Shown piece after piece: positions 1 through 5,303 of a DNA stretch of 5,303 nucleotides. Location: the NCBI GenBank assembly GCA_044433305.1, contig JAWXTS010000092.1, forward strand, positions 1 to 5,303. Direction: 5' to 3'. Position 1 is the stretch's first letter; every line of letters starts with the position of its first letter. The notes below the pieces were generated by a model, which made no database searches, was not told the DNA's origin, and saw only the letters and a program-made list of their open reading frames with translations. The position numbers were made by a program, and so were the translations under genes. Source of the stretch: JAWXTS01 sp044433305 (lineage in GTDB: Bacteria; Bacteroidota; Bacteroidia; Bacteroidales; Rikenellaceae).

Positions 1-416
1 AATAACCCATGTAGATTACTTATGTAGGTGCCAGAGTAAATGATAATCAGACCTGCCACTATTTGTGATACTAGCTTATATTTGTATCCAAGGCCCTTGA
101 TGTCATCATAGAATACCACCACAGAAAGTATCAACAGGACTACTGCCTCGTCGATATATGATTTCATATTTATATATCCTAAGGACCATATAATGTGGCA
201 AAGCATACAGCTTACAAACAGAGATAGGGCCATAGAGAAGCTTAGTGCTAGCCCTCCAATTCGGCAACTTTTAACGTCACCAGTGATGCCATGATTGACA
301 GTCGTATTTTTATACCCCTTGTTCAAGGAAAAACCTACTATATAGGGTAATATGATGTATGCTGTCAGAGCACTCAACATTAGATTAGCGATAGCTATCG
401 TTAATTCTACATTCAT
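1..416 (-). CDS. WecA/MraY-family undecaprenyl-phosphate sugar-1-phosphate transferase, N-terminal part (runs off left edge)
   Basis: The minus strand is open from an ATG at 416 to the window edge, giving 138 residues. Seen: hydrophobic segments at about 5-28, 56-78 and 88-103; RIGGLAL at residues 52-58, the family's conserved R-x-GG element; a DDIKGLG motif at 104-110 following a hydrophobic helix, matching the Mg-binding Asp pair; and SNLHGL at 133-138, common in Bacteroidetes members. Known of the family: these inner-membrane enzymes move a sugar-1-phosphate (often GlcNAc-1-P) from a UDP-sugar to undecaprenyl phosphate, starting O-antigen, capsule or similar glycan synthesis; full length is usually about 320-380 residues, so more than half is missing here. 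The start lies 2 bp after the upxY-like stop codon, implying co-transcription. The sugar specificity cannot be read from this fragment. MraY itself is less likely because of the polysaccharide-operon context. Confidence 0.85.
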   Translation of the reverse strand, partial: MNVELTIAIANLMLSALTAYIILPYIVGFSLNKGYKNTTVNHGITGDVKSCRIGGLALSFSMALSLFVSCMLCHIIWSLGYINMKSYIDEAVVLLILSVVVFYDDIKGLGYKYKLVSQIVAGLIIIYSGTYISNLHGL

Positions 417-418
417 AA

Positions 419-958
419 TCATATTTTTTCAATAAAACTTGCTTCAACGTCAATAGTGTAGGCAATGATTCCCTCGACATTGATTTCTACTCGTCTATCT
501 CGCTTGCCCTTGATTTTGTTTAGCATACCCTCATAACCCTTGAAAGTGCCATCGGTGATTCTCACAGGCGTTCCCTTTGCTAGGATGCTTTTAGTCAAAT
601 CAATAAATGCTATCTTGTTCAGTTGCTCGGTTACAGCTTTGATAAACTGCTCCATTTGCCTGATAGGCACAACAATAGGTGTGGATTTGTCGTTAATGGT
701 TGTAAGGCAGTTATGTAGGTAGTTCAAACTGATTTTAATCTCGCCAAGTTGAGCATTGTCTGTTTTAACAAATATCAAGTTGTGTACTGCTGGTTTAAGA
801 GTTGTTGTTTTCTTGCCGTATTTGATTGTTACAACTTTTTGCATCGGAATAAAAGATTCAATGCCGCGTGTGTCAAGGTATTCTTTAGCTTTGAGTTCTC
901 TTTTGTAGGTTGTTTTCATAGCGTACCATACAACGCCATGGTCAGGATAAATTATCAT
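419..958 (-). CDS. upxY: UpxY-family transcription antiterminator (NusG paralogue)
   Basis: This 179-residue protein has the size and layout of UpxY proteins. An N-terminal NGN-like domain begins at W11-Y12 (WYAMKTTYKRE) and runs to about residue 115. A KOW domain follows at about 128-175, with GTPVRITDGTFKGYEG at 129-144. Known of the family: UpxY proteins are specialised NusG relatives encoded first in Bacteroides capsular polysaccharide operons; they bind RNA polymerase in the operon's 5' leader and prevent premature termination, each acting mainly on its own operon. The ATG at 958 is the only reasonable in-frame start, since the next Met (residue 14) would remove the conserved W-Y. The gene sits behind a 237-nt leader and a consensus promoter, and is followed 2 bp later by a sugar-1-phosphate transferase gene. 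No upxZ-like gene lies between them. Function is inferred from family and context. Confidence 0.92.
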   Translation of the reverse strand: MIIYPDHGVVWYAMKTTYKRELKAKEYLDTRGIESFIPMQKVVTIKYGKKTTTLKPAVHNLIFVKTDNAQLGEIKISLNYLHNCLTTINDKSTPIVVPIRQMEQFIKAVTEQLNKIAFIDLTKSILAKGTPVRITDGTFKGYEGMLNKIKGKRDRRVEINVEGIIAYTIDVEASFIEKI

Positions 959-1195
959 AAATTTTCGGTATAGGTAATAATAGGAGAATACCGCGCCTTT
1001 GTTACTGCCTAGTTATCAGGCGATTGCGTGGTTTGGTGCGACAAGTATACGTACTCTCCAAGTATATAACGGAAGTGTTTATTCAATCGTATTTTCCTTA
1101 AATAAATAGGCTTCCTAGGGTATGGGTTTTGTTTTTAATACTTATGCCTAAATCTTTCAAAGAAACCCATAACTTCCTAAGTTTAAGCATTTATT
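959..1195 (-). other. Long 5' leader of the upxY operon
   Basis: From the expected transcription start near 1195 to the upxY ATG there are about 237 nt with no long reading frame on the transcribed strand. Long leaders are usual for UpxY-controlled capsule operons, where the antiterminator acts. Visible elements in transcript order: a short dyad AACTT-CCT-AAGTT (1171-1183), an 11-codon reading frame (1170 down to 1135), a 9-bp hairpin (arms 1163-1171 and 1121-1129), and a small GCCT/AGGC hairpin (1007-1021). No stem followed by a clear T-run is visible, so a classical intrinsic terminator is not obvious; any premature stop would need another mechanism. Confidence 0.6.
1121..1171 (-). promoter_or_regulatory. 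Leader hairpin with embedded short reading frame
   Basis: In the transcript, TATGGGTTT (1171-1163) can pair perfectly over 9 bp with AAACCCATA (1129-1121), leaving a 33-nt loop. The 5' arm carries an ATG (1170-1168) that opens a short frame, MGFFERFRHKY, ending in TAA at 1137-1135, 5 nt before the 3' arm. An AGGA sits just upstream of that ATG. A ribosome translating this frame would disrupt the stem. This layout resembles a leader-peptide control, but translation is unproven and Bacteroidetes rely little on Shine-Dalgarno sequences. Confidence 0.35.
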
Positions 1196-1201
1196 ATAAT
1201 T

Positions 1202-1233
1202 CAAAGGTATAACAAACAGTTTGAAAAAACAAA
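1202..1233 (-). promoter_or_regulatory. Promoter of the upxY operon
   Basis: On the minus strand a perfect Bacteroidetes -7 box TACCTTTG (1209-1202) follows a TTTG -33 box (1233-1230) with a 20-bp spacer, the standard spacing for the primary sigma factor of this phylum. Transcription should start near 1195. A small dyad GTTTG-N6-CAAAC (1219-1234) overlaps the -33 box and the upstream part of the spacer. The box lies 14 bp downstream of the ATCT repeat tract. Confidence 0.8.
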
Positions 1234-1247
1234 CTTTTGTAAACAAA

Positions 1248-1295
<48 letters not shown>

Positions 1296-1378
1296 GCTAA
1301 TGCTTTATAGTGGAATAGCGAGTGTGCGGTATTCGATATATAGTCTGCATGATATACATTTTTGTTATTATTTAACTG

Positions 1379-1419
1379 AAAATCAGCCAAAAAGCATAAA
1401 AGTTTTTTGGCTGATTTTT
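1379..1419. terminator. Bidirectional rho-independent terminator
   Basis: A 15-bp perfect stem (AAAATCAGCCAAAAA at 1379-1393 with its complement at 1404-1418) encloses a 10-nt loop. The A/T-rich ends of the stem supply a U-run in both directions. It begins 4 bp beyond the stop codon of the minus-strand porin gene, so its main job is to end that transcript before it enters the upxY promoter. The stretch 1296-1378 between it and the repeat tract holds nothing else I can support. Confidence 0.88.
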
Positions 1420-1423
1420 AAAA

Positions 1424-2647
1424 CTAGAACAAATATGTCATTACTGCAACAACACGGTTGTTTGAAACATCGTGAGTATTTTCTACACGTCCCGACGAAA
1501 GATTTATATCACCATACCATGCTGTGGAAGATGAGTACTCTAGGGCAACAGACCAATGAGGTTGATTGTAGCTCATACCCACATTAGCTCCTAGGAGTTG
1601 GTCGATGTCTGTTCCGCGGCCATAAACCGAGCTTGCCGATACAAGAGCCTCGCTGGTTCCTAGATTCTTGGTGTAGCCAACAAAGATAAATGGTTTCCAT
1701 ACCTTGCCATAGCTGATATTAAGCCATGATGTGGTGTTGCGAATCGGAGTGTATTCCTGCTCGCCAGTTGTTGGGTCTATGCTTGTTACGCCATATCCAC
1801 CAAGTAGCAGGGTGTGGTCTAGTGATGAGGCTAGGATGCTCTTGGCTGCTATCATGAATTTGTCGCTTTGGTAGCGAAGGTGCACCTCGCCAGATATGGC
1901 TGTCATGCGCTCGCTAACTTTGAATGTTTCACCCGCTACCTCAGCCTCGGTGCGTGGTGTGATAGATATCATATCTACGCCTGCGCCTATCAGAAAGCCG
2001 TCCTTTGCATAGTCAATTCCTGCGTATAGCTCAGGTATGCAGCTATGCACTAGATACTCGTTTGATGAGCCGTTGACGCCAGAGGATGTGTATTGCAACT
2101 GGCTGAGTGCTGCTGCTATGAACTTCACATTGCCAGCTTGGTATCGATACTGAATCTGTGGTGAGCGGTTGAAGGGTTGGAACGGAGCACCCGTAGAAAG
2201 GCTAGCTATTGAAGGCATCACCGAACCGAAGAGTGGGTGCCATGTTTGACCTATAAGTAGAGAGCTTCCGCTTTCCCAGTCCAAGTTAAGGTATGCTTGA
2301 CGAATACGTAGCAGTGTGGTGAAGTTGCCATAACCACCAAAGTCAACCTCGACCTTGGCCGATGTTTTGGCCTTCGCGATATTTGGTCCAGAAATATCAA
2401 CGCCTAGGCGTGTGACGAAAGAGTAGAAGCCGCTGCTTGCTACTTCATTCAAGTCGGCTCCGGTTGCATCTAGCTGTGTGTCTAGAGGATAGAGATAAAA
2501 TAGTTCGTTGCATGCTGCTACACTTGAGTAGTCGTTGTAGTAGAAATCATTACGGATAAAGCCGTAGAACTTGTAGTTTGAGCTTTGTTGAGCCAATGCT
2601 GGAAGCACAACGACCATGGCAAGGATTAGTGTGTAGAGTTTTCTCAT
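1424..2647 (-). CDS. Outer-membrane beta-barrel protein, porin-like (possibly DcaP-like)
   Basis: The 407-residue product begins with a clear signal peptide: MRK, a hydrophobic stretch, then ALA before Q20, so cleavage after A19 is likely. The mature protein starts with KFYGFIRNDFYY (26-37), a first-strand pattern, and continues with alternating polar/hydrophobic strands rich in Tyr, Ser and Gly. Conserved-looking blocks are GQTWHPLFGS (133-142) and GAPFQPFNRSPQ (153-164). It ends in MTYLF; a C-terminal Phe is the usual barrel-assembly signal. From memory, similar proteins are widespread in Bacteroidales, mostly annotated hypothetical, and resemble DcaP-type trimeric porins, but that assignment is tentative and the substrate unknown. 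The gene is monocistronic: its own promoter is at 2671-2678 and a terminator follows 4 bp after the stop. It is divergent from the nitroreductase operon, so the two could share regulation. Confidence 0.8.
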   Translation of the reverse strand: MRKLYTLILAMVVVLPALAQQSSNYKFYGFIRNDFYYNDYSSVAACNELFYLYPLDTQLDATGADLNEVASSGFYSFVTRLGVDISGPNIAKAKTSAKVEVDFGGYGNFTTLLRIRQAYLNLDWESGSSLLIGQTWHPLFGSVMPSIASLSTGAPFQPFNRSPQIQYRYQAGNVKFIAAALSQLQYTSSGVNGSSNEYLVHSCIPELYAGIDYAKDGFLIGAGVDMISITPRTEAEVAGETFKVSERMTAISGEVHLRYQSDKFMIAAKSILASSLDHTLLLGGYGVTSIDPTTGEQEYTPIRNTTSWLNISYGKVWKPFIFVGYTKNLGTSEALVSASSVYGRGTDIDQLLGANVGMSYNQPHWSVALEYSSSTAWYGDINLSSGRVENTHDVSNNRVVAVMTYLF

Positions 2648-2670
2648 ATTTTATAAAAGTTGGTATACTA

Positions 2671-2698
2671 CAAAGGTACAACAAAAATAGTATTGTTG
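2671..2698 (-). promoter_or_regulatory. Porin-gene promoter with dyad in the spacer
   Basis: On the minus strand TACCTTTG (2678-2671) matches the Bacteroidetes -7 consensus and would start transcription near 2664, about 17 nt before the ATG. No good -33 TTTG sits 20 bp upstream (TGCC is there instead). The 20 bp where the spacer should be (2679-2698) form an inverted repeat, CAACAA-N8-TTGTTG. A weak -33 plus a dyad abutting the -7 box suggests a regulated promoter, although the arms are short and low in complexity. Confidence 0.6.
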
Positions 2699-2706
2699 GG
2701 CATGCT

Positions 2707-2748
2707 GACCCCTATTTTAGCCGAAATTTATTTTCGTCATAGGGAGTC
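2707..2748. promoter_or_regulatory. Imperfect dyad between the divergent promoters
   Basis: CCCTAT (2710-2715) pairs with ATAGGG (2739-2744), extended by GAC/GTC around a single bulged A (2745). A nested inner repeat CGAAA/TTTCG lies at 2722-2726 and 2732-2736. It ends 17 bp before the -33 box of the nitroreductase operon and lies 28 bp upstream of the porin -7 box. It could be a regulator site for either or both genes. It has no T-run, so it is not an obvious terminator. Confidence 0.35.
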
Positions 2749-2765
2749 TTTAACTTAGCGTGATT

Positions 2766-2797
2766 TTTGGGTATCTAATATTTAGGCCCTATCTTTG
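2766..2797 (+). promoter_or_regulatory. Promoter of the nitroreductase/flavoprotein operon
   Basis: TTTG (2766-2769) and TATCTTTG (2790-2797) are separated by exactly 20 bp, a full match to the Bacteroidetes primary-sigma pattern. Transcription should start near 2804, giving a leader of about 27 nt before the ATG at 2831. No other promoter is apparent inside the three-gene unit, so it probably drives all three genes. Confidence 0.82.
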
Positions 2798-2830
2798 CAT
2801 TATCTTTTTTAAACTAAAACCAAGTCAGTT

Positions 2831-3385
2831 ATGCAAGCAAGACAAATGATTCAGGAGCGTAGAAGTGTACGCAAATACAAGGATGAAAAAGTAAGTCGAG
2901 ATTTGATACGTGAGATTGTAGATTTGAGCCGTTGGGCACCCTCATGGGCAAACTTTCAGATTGCACGCTACACTATCGTAGATGATGCTGATATGATTCG
3001 AGCAATCTATGAGCGAGGAGTAAACGGCTTTACATATAATATGAATACTCTGAAGAATGCTCAGGGAGTGATGGTGCTGAGTTATGTTAAGGGTAAGAGT
3101 GGTTCTATTGGCGACGATAAACCAGCAAGCAGCAAAGCTGGCACTCAGTGGGAGATGTTTGATGCAGGTATAGCATGTCAAACATTCTGCCTTGCGGCGC
3201 ACTCTTTAGGCGTGGGTACTTGCATCTTTGGTATTATCGACGATGCTGCAATATCGCAGATTGTGGGGCTTCCAGAGGGCGAGACTGTGGCCTCAATTAT
3301 CACCTACGGATTTGAGGAGGGCGAGCACGCCAGACCAACTCCGCGTATGGAGGTTGATGAAATTATGCGTGTTGCAGGCGAGTAA
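2831..3385 (+). CDS. Nitroreductase-family FMN oxidoreductase (cytoplasmic)
   Basis: This complete 184-residue protein belongs to the FMN-dependent nitroreductase family. Seen: RRSVRKY at 10-16, the N-terminal basic motif that contacts the FMN phosphate; APSWANFQ at 36-43, the second flavin-contact loop; the DAGIACQTFCLAAHSLGVGT helix-turn at 111-130; and a C-terminal VASIITYGFEEGE segment (153-164) where the family has its sheet strand. There is no signal peptide or membrane segment, so it should be cytoplasmic. Family members are homodimers that use NAD(P)H to reduce nitroaromatics, quinones, flavins or specialised substrates; the true substrate is not readable here. It is the first gene of a three-gene operon, 18 bp ahead of a membrane-anchored relative. 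The two paralogues differ in their flavin-loop motifs (APSWANFQ here, APTGGNRQPWEF in the next), so they are not a recent duplication. Confidence 0.9.
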   Translation: MQARQMIQERRSVRKYKDEKVSRDLIREIVDLSRWAPSWANFQIARYTIVDDADMIRAIYERGVNGFTYNMNTLKNAQGVMVLSYVKGKSGSIGDDKPASSKAGTQWEMFDAGIACQTFCLAAHSLGVGTCIFGIIDDAAISQIVGLPEGETVASIITYGFEEGEHARPTPRMEVDEIMRVAGE

Positions 3386-3403
3386 TAACAAAGTGATATT
3401 AGT

Positions 3404-4039
3404 ATGAAATATAGTTGGCAGATTATAACGGTATTTATGTCGGTAGCCCTAGTGGTAATGGCAATTAATATATCTATTTTGATAAACAAAGAAGCCTCTG
3501 CGGTAAGCAACCTCGATGCAGGCGACATTGTCTACGAGGCGATTATGACACGTAGCAGTGTTAGGAGTTATACCTCGCAAGTGGTTGAGCAAGACAAGGT
3601 TGAGAAGTTGCTTCGAGCAGGAATGGCTGCACCCACAGGAGGCAACCGCCAGCCTTGGGAGTTCATTGTGGTTTCGGACAGAGCCGTTCTAGACGAGTTT
3701 GCAAATATAATACCTAACGCAGGTATGGCTGCCAAAGCACAAAATGCAATCGTCGTGTTGGGTTCTCCCTCAAAGGCTCTGATGCCTGAATACTGGGTTC
3801 AAGATTGTTCGGCAGCAACAGAGAATATTCTATTGGCTGCACATGGCATGGGTCTTGGAGCTGTGTGGTGTGGAGCATATCCAAACAATGATTCTGATAG
3901 AGTGGGGCGTATAAGCAAGTTGTTGTCTCTGCCCGAGGGAACTTACGCGCTGAGCATAATCGTTTTTGGTTATCCAGATAGCGAACCTGTCGTTAAGGAT
4001 AAGTGGGACCCTGCTAAAATCCACTACAATAAATACTAG
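3404..4039 (+). CDS. Membrane-anchored or exported nitroreductase-family protein
   Basis: The 211-residue product has a hydrophobic N-terminus (about residues 6-27) after MKYSW, then a nitroreductase domain from about 42. Domain signatures: TRSSVRSY (49-56) for the FMN phosphate, APTGGNRQPWEF (76-87) for the flavin loop, the ATENILLAAHGMGLGAVWCGAYP segment (138-160), and a C-terminal VKDKWDPAKIHYNKY tail typical of one nitroreductase branch. No lipobox Cys or strong AxA cleavage site is evident before residue 30; ASA at 31-33 is a possible one. The protein is therefore either anchored by the N-terminal helix or processed there. Most nitroreductases are cytosolic NAD(P)H enzymes, so an extracytoplasmic one needs another electron source. 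The next gene, 6 bp downstream, encodes a membrane FMN/Fe-S protein that could supply it. That partnership is inference; the family call is firm. Confidence 0.88.
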   Translation: MKYSWQIITVFMSVALVVMAINISILINKEASAVSNLDAGDIVYEAIMTRSSVRSYTSQVVEQDKVEKLLRAGMAAPTGGNRQPWEFIVVSDRAVLDEFANIIPNAGMAAKAQNAIVVLGSPSKALMPEYWVQDCSAATENILLAAHGMGLGAVWCGAYPNNDSDRVGRISKLLSLPEGTYALSIIVFGYPDSEPVVKDKWDPAKIHYNKY

Positions 4040-4045
4040 TTGTTG

Positions 4046-5128
4046 ATGGCTGAAAGAATAAAATACATTGTCAATATACTAATCGTTGCGCTGCTTGTTG
4101 CGACTGTTGCCATTCAGAGGGATGCTCGAATCATGGGTCATGACGTAGACTCACTATTCAGTCAAGATTCTGAAGTTGAGCAGGTTGTTGAGGTTGTGCT
4201 GGATGATGGGACTCGTGTTATAAGCTCGGCACCACTGGCCAAGGATGTTGCTGGCTTTGGTGGGCGCACCCCTGTGAAGCTATATGTCAAAGATGATGTA
4301 ATTCAAAAGGTGGAGGTAGAACCAAATAGTGAGACTCCAAGTTTCTTTGAGCAGGTAGTATCAAGCGGACTGCTTGATATGTGGAATGGGCTGAGGCTCT
4401 CAGACGCGCTGGCTCTTGAAGTGGATGTTGTTTCGGGGGCAACCTATACCTCTGTGGCTTTAACTGGCAATATAGCAAGGGCCGTTCAGTATGCCGCTAA
4501 TGTGGAGGCTGCGAGCGATGGCCCCACACTGGATATTTCTTTTAAGGATATTATGGGTGTTTTGGTTATTCTGTTGGGTGTTTTTATTACTTTGTTGAGG
4601 CCTCGAAATAAACATATTATGAGCCTTTATATGGTTCTTAATATTGTGGTTCTTGGATTCTGGTGTGGCTCTTTCTTGTCGCTCACAACACTTACGGCAT
4701 GGATGAGTAATGGGGTAAATCTATCATTCTCGCTGGTGACTTTTACCCTGTTGTGTGTGGTTATAATACTTCCTCTTCTGGGCAAGAAAGGTTCATATTG
4801 TCAGCTTCATTGTCCTATGGGTTCGGCTCAAGAGCTACTGTCTAGTGTGCCGCTTACCAAGATTAAGATTAACCCCAAGGCAACAAAGCTGCTTAACTCT
4901 TTGAGGTATTATATACTTATTGTTTTGCTGTTTATAATGTGGTTAGGTGTTGGGTTCGACTTGATGAACTACGAGGTGTTCTCGGCATTTATATTTATGT
5001 CGGCCTCAACCTTTGTACTGGTCATGGCGGGGGTGTTCTTGCTGCTGTCGCTATTTATTCACCGTCCTTATTGCAGATTTATTTGCCCTACGGGCGCGCT
5101 GATTACAATAGCCCAAAAAACTAAATAG
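4046..5128 (+). CDS. FMN-binding domain fused to NosR/NapH-like membrane Fe-S protein
   Basis: The ATG at 4046 (360 residues) is preferred over the in-frame TTG codons at 4040 and 4043. Order of parts: TM1 at about 7-23; a soluble FMN-binding domain at about 45-150 with VSGATYTS (129-136); then five more helices at about 168-184, 191-213, 226-246, 288-306 and 311-338. In the known S(T)GAT motif of NqrC/RnfG-type domains, ApbE attaches FMN to the Thr, here T133. Two CX3CP motifs, C252-QLH-C256-P and C343-RFI-C347-P, match those of NosR/NapH-type membrane ferredoxins. Positive residues (MAERIK, RPRNKH, KK, KIKINPK, QKTK) place both motifs in the cytoplasm and the FMN domain outside. The chain ends 13 residues after C347, without the CX2CX2CX3CP ferredoxin tail found in NosR. 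Last gene of the operon, 6 bp after the anchored nitroreductase. Probable role: transmembrane electron transfer; donor and acceptor unknown. Confidence 0.87.
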   Translation: MAERIKYIVNILIVALLVATVAIQRDARIMGHDVDSLFSQDSEVEQVVEVVLDDGTRVISSAPLAKDVAGFGGRTPVKLYVKDDVIQKVEVEPNSETPSFFEQVVSSGLLDMWNGLRLSDALALEVDVVSGATYTSVALTGNIARAVQYAANVEAASDGPTLDISFKDIMGVLVILLGVFITLLRPRNKHIMSLYMVLNIVVLGFWCGSFLSLTTLTAWMSNGVNLSFSLVTFTLLCVVIILPLLGKKGSYCQLHCPMGSAQELLSSVPLTKIKINPKATKLLNSLRYYILIVLLFIMWLGVGFDLMNYEVFSAFIFMSASTFVLVMAGVFLLLSLFIHRPYCRFICPTGALITIAQKTK

Positions 5129-5166
5129 ATATATGGCAGCTGTACTTTCGGTTGCCATATCTTTTT
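5129..5166 (+). terminator. Rho-independent terminator of the flavoprotein operon
   Basis: ATATGGCA (5131-5138) pairs with TGCCATAT (5153-5160), extendable inward by G-T, C-G and T-G pairs, and is followed by C and five Ts (5162-5166). It begins directly after the stop codon and separates this operon from the ArsR-type gene's promoter. Confidence 0.85.
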
Positions 5167-5174
5167 GTAATAAA

Positions 5175-5206
5175 TTTGCATATCTAAAATATTGTTCGTA
5201 TCTTTG
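5175..5206 (+). promoter_or_regulatory. Promoter of the ArsR-family gene
   Basis: TTTG (5175-5178) and TATCTTTG (5199-5206) are separated by 20 bp, a full Bacteroidetes consensus match. The start of transcription should be near 5213, about 12 nt before the ATG at 5225. Confidence 0.82.
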
Positions 5207-5212
5207 CGAACA
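5193..5212. promoter_or_regulatory. Candidate ArsR operator, perfect dyad around the -7 box
   Basis: TGTTCG (5193-5198) and CGAACA (5207-5212) are perfect inverted complements whose 8-bp gap is exactly the -7 box TATCTTTG. A dimer bound here would block RNA polymerase. ArsR/SmtB proteins are dimeric winged-helix repressors that commonly bind dyads in their own promoters and release them on metal or other effector binding. Confidence 0.65.
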
Positions 5213-5224
5213 GAAATAAACGAT

Positions 5225-5303
5225 ATGAATAAAGAGTATAAAAATAATGAGGAGCAGATAGCTCGATATATGAAGGCGTTGGCGCACCCTGCACGAGTGG
5301 CTA
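5225..5303 (+). CDS. ArsR-family winged-helix transcriptional regulator, N-terminal 26 codons (runs off right edge)
   Basis: The frame from the ATG at 5225 is open to the window end and reads MNKEYKNNEEQIARYMKALA followed by HPARVA. The KALAHPARVA pattern is the characteristic first-helix motif of ArsR/SmtB regulators (compare KALAxPxRLxIL). These are small, dimeric DNA-binding repressors of roughly 100-120 residues, sensing metals, metalloids, sulfur species or redox state. None of the sensing residues is inside the window, so the effector is unknown. It has its own promoter with a dyad over the -7 box, suggesting autorepression, and probably leads a new operon to the right. Whether it also controls the flavoprotein operon cannot be told; its dyad sequence is not repeated at 2766-2797. 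Confidence 0.75.
   Translation, partial: MNKEYKNNEEQIARYMKALAHPARVA

Noticed and set aside
1300..1587. Plus-strand 95-codon open frame beginning after the ATCT repeats
   Set aside because: It crosses the terminator hairpin and then runs antisense inside the porin gene. It has no promoter-like sequence upstream and no recognisable protein features.
2942..3202. Minus-strand open frame opposite the first nitroreductase gene
   Set aside because: It is the shadow of a well-supported nitroreductase gene and has no promoter or family motifs. The same holds for the other antisense frames at 3304-3528, 3830-4024, 4287-4478 and 5051-5287.
4040..4045. Two TTG codons as the start of the FMN/Fe-S membrane protein
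   Set aside because: An ATG follows at once at 4046 and gives a normal MAERIKYIV signal-anchor start. TTG starts are rare in this group.

Overview
The window looks like a Bacteroidales chromosome (Bacteroides, Alistipes or a relative). Every promoter visible uses the Bacteroidetes pattern: a TAnnTTTG -7 box, with a TTTG -33 box 20 bp upstream at three of the four. Two gene families typical of the group are present: a UpxY-type NusG paralogue and a 407-residue outer-membrane barrel ending in Phe. Genus cannot be fixed from the sequence.

Left part (1-1300, minus strand): the promoter-proximal end of a surface-polysaccharide operon. An upxY-like antiterminator gene is followed after 2 bp by the start of a WecA/MraY-family sugar-1-phosphate transferase that runs off the left edge. 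The operon has a consensus promoter at 1202-1233 and a leader of about 237 nt. The leader holds a hairpin and a possible 11-codon leader peptide. Twelve perfect ATCT repeats lie 14 bp upstream of the -33 box, which makes this promoter a candidate for phase variation by repeat slippage.

Middle (1379-2830): a bidirectional terminator, then a minus-strand porin-like outer-membrane protein with its own promoter, then a 183-bp divergent intergenic region. That region contains two dyad symmetries that could be operators.

Right part (2766-5166, plus strand): a compact three-gene operon. It encodes a cytoplasmic nitroreductase-family flavoprotein, a second nitroreductase with an N-terminal membrane anchor or signal, and a membrane protein that joins an extracytoplasmic FMN-binding domain (SGAT flavinylation motif) to a NosR/NapH-like membrane domain with two CX3CP motifs. 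Predicted topology puts the CX3CP motifs on the cytoplasmic face and the FMN domain outside. The most interesting reading is a flavin-based conduit carrying electrons across the inner membrane to an extracytoplasmic nitroreductase. A rho-independent terminator closes the operon.

Right edge (5175-5303): the first 26 codons of an ArsR-family regulator. A perfect 6-8-6 dyad brackets its -7 box exactly and is a likely autoregulatory operator.
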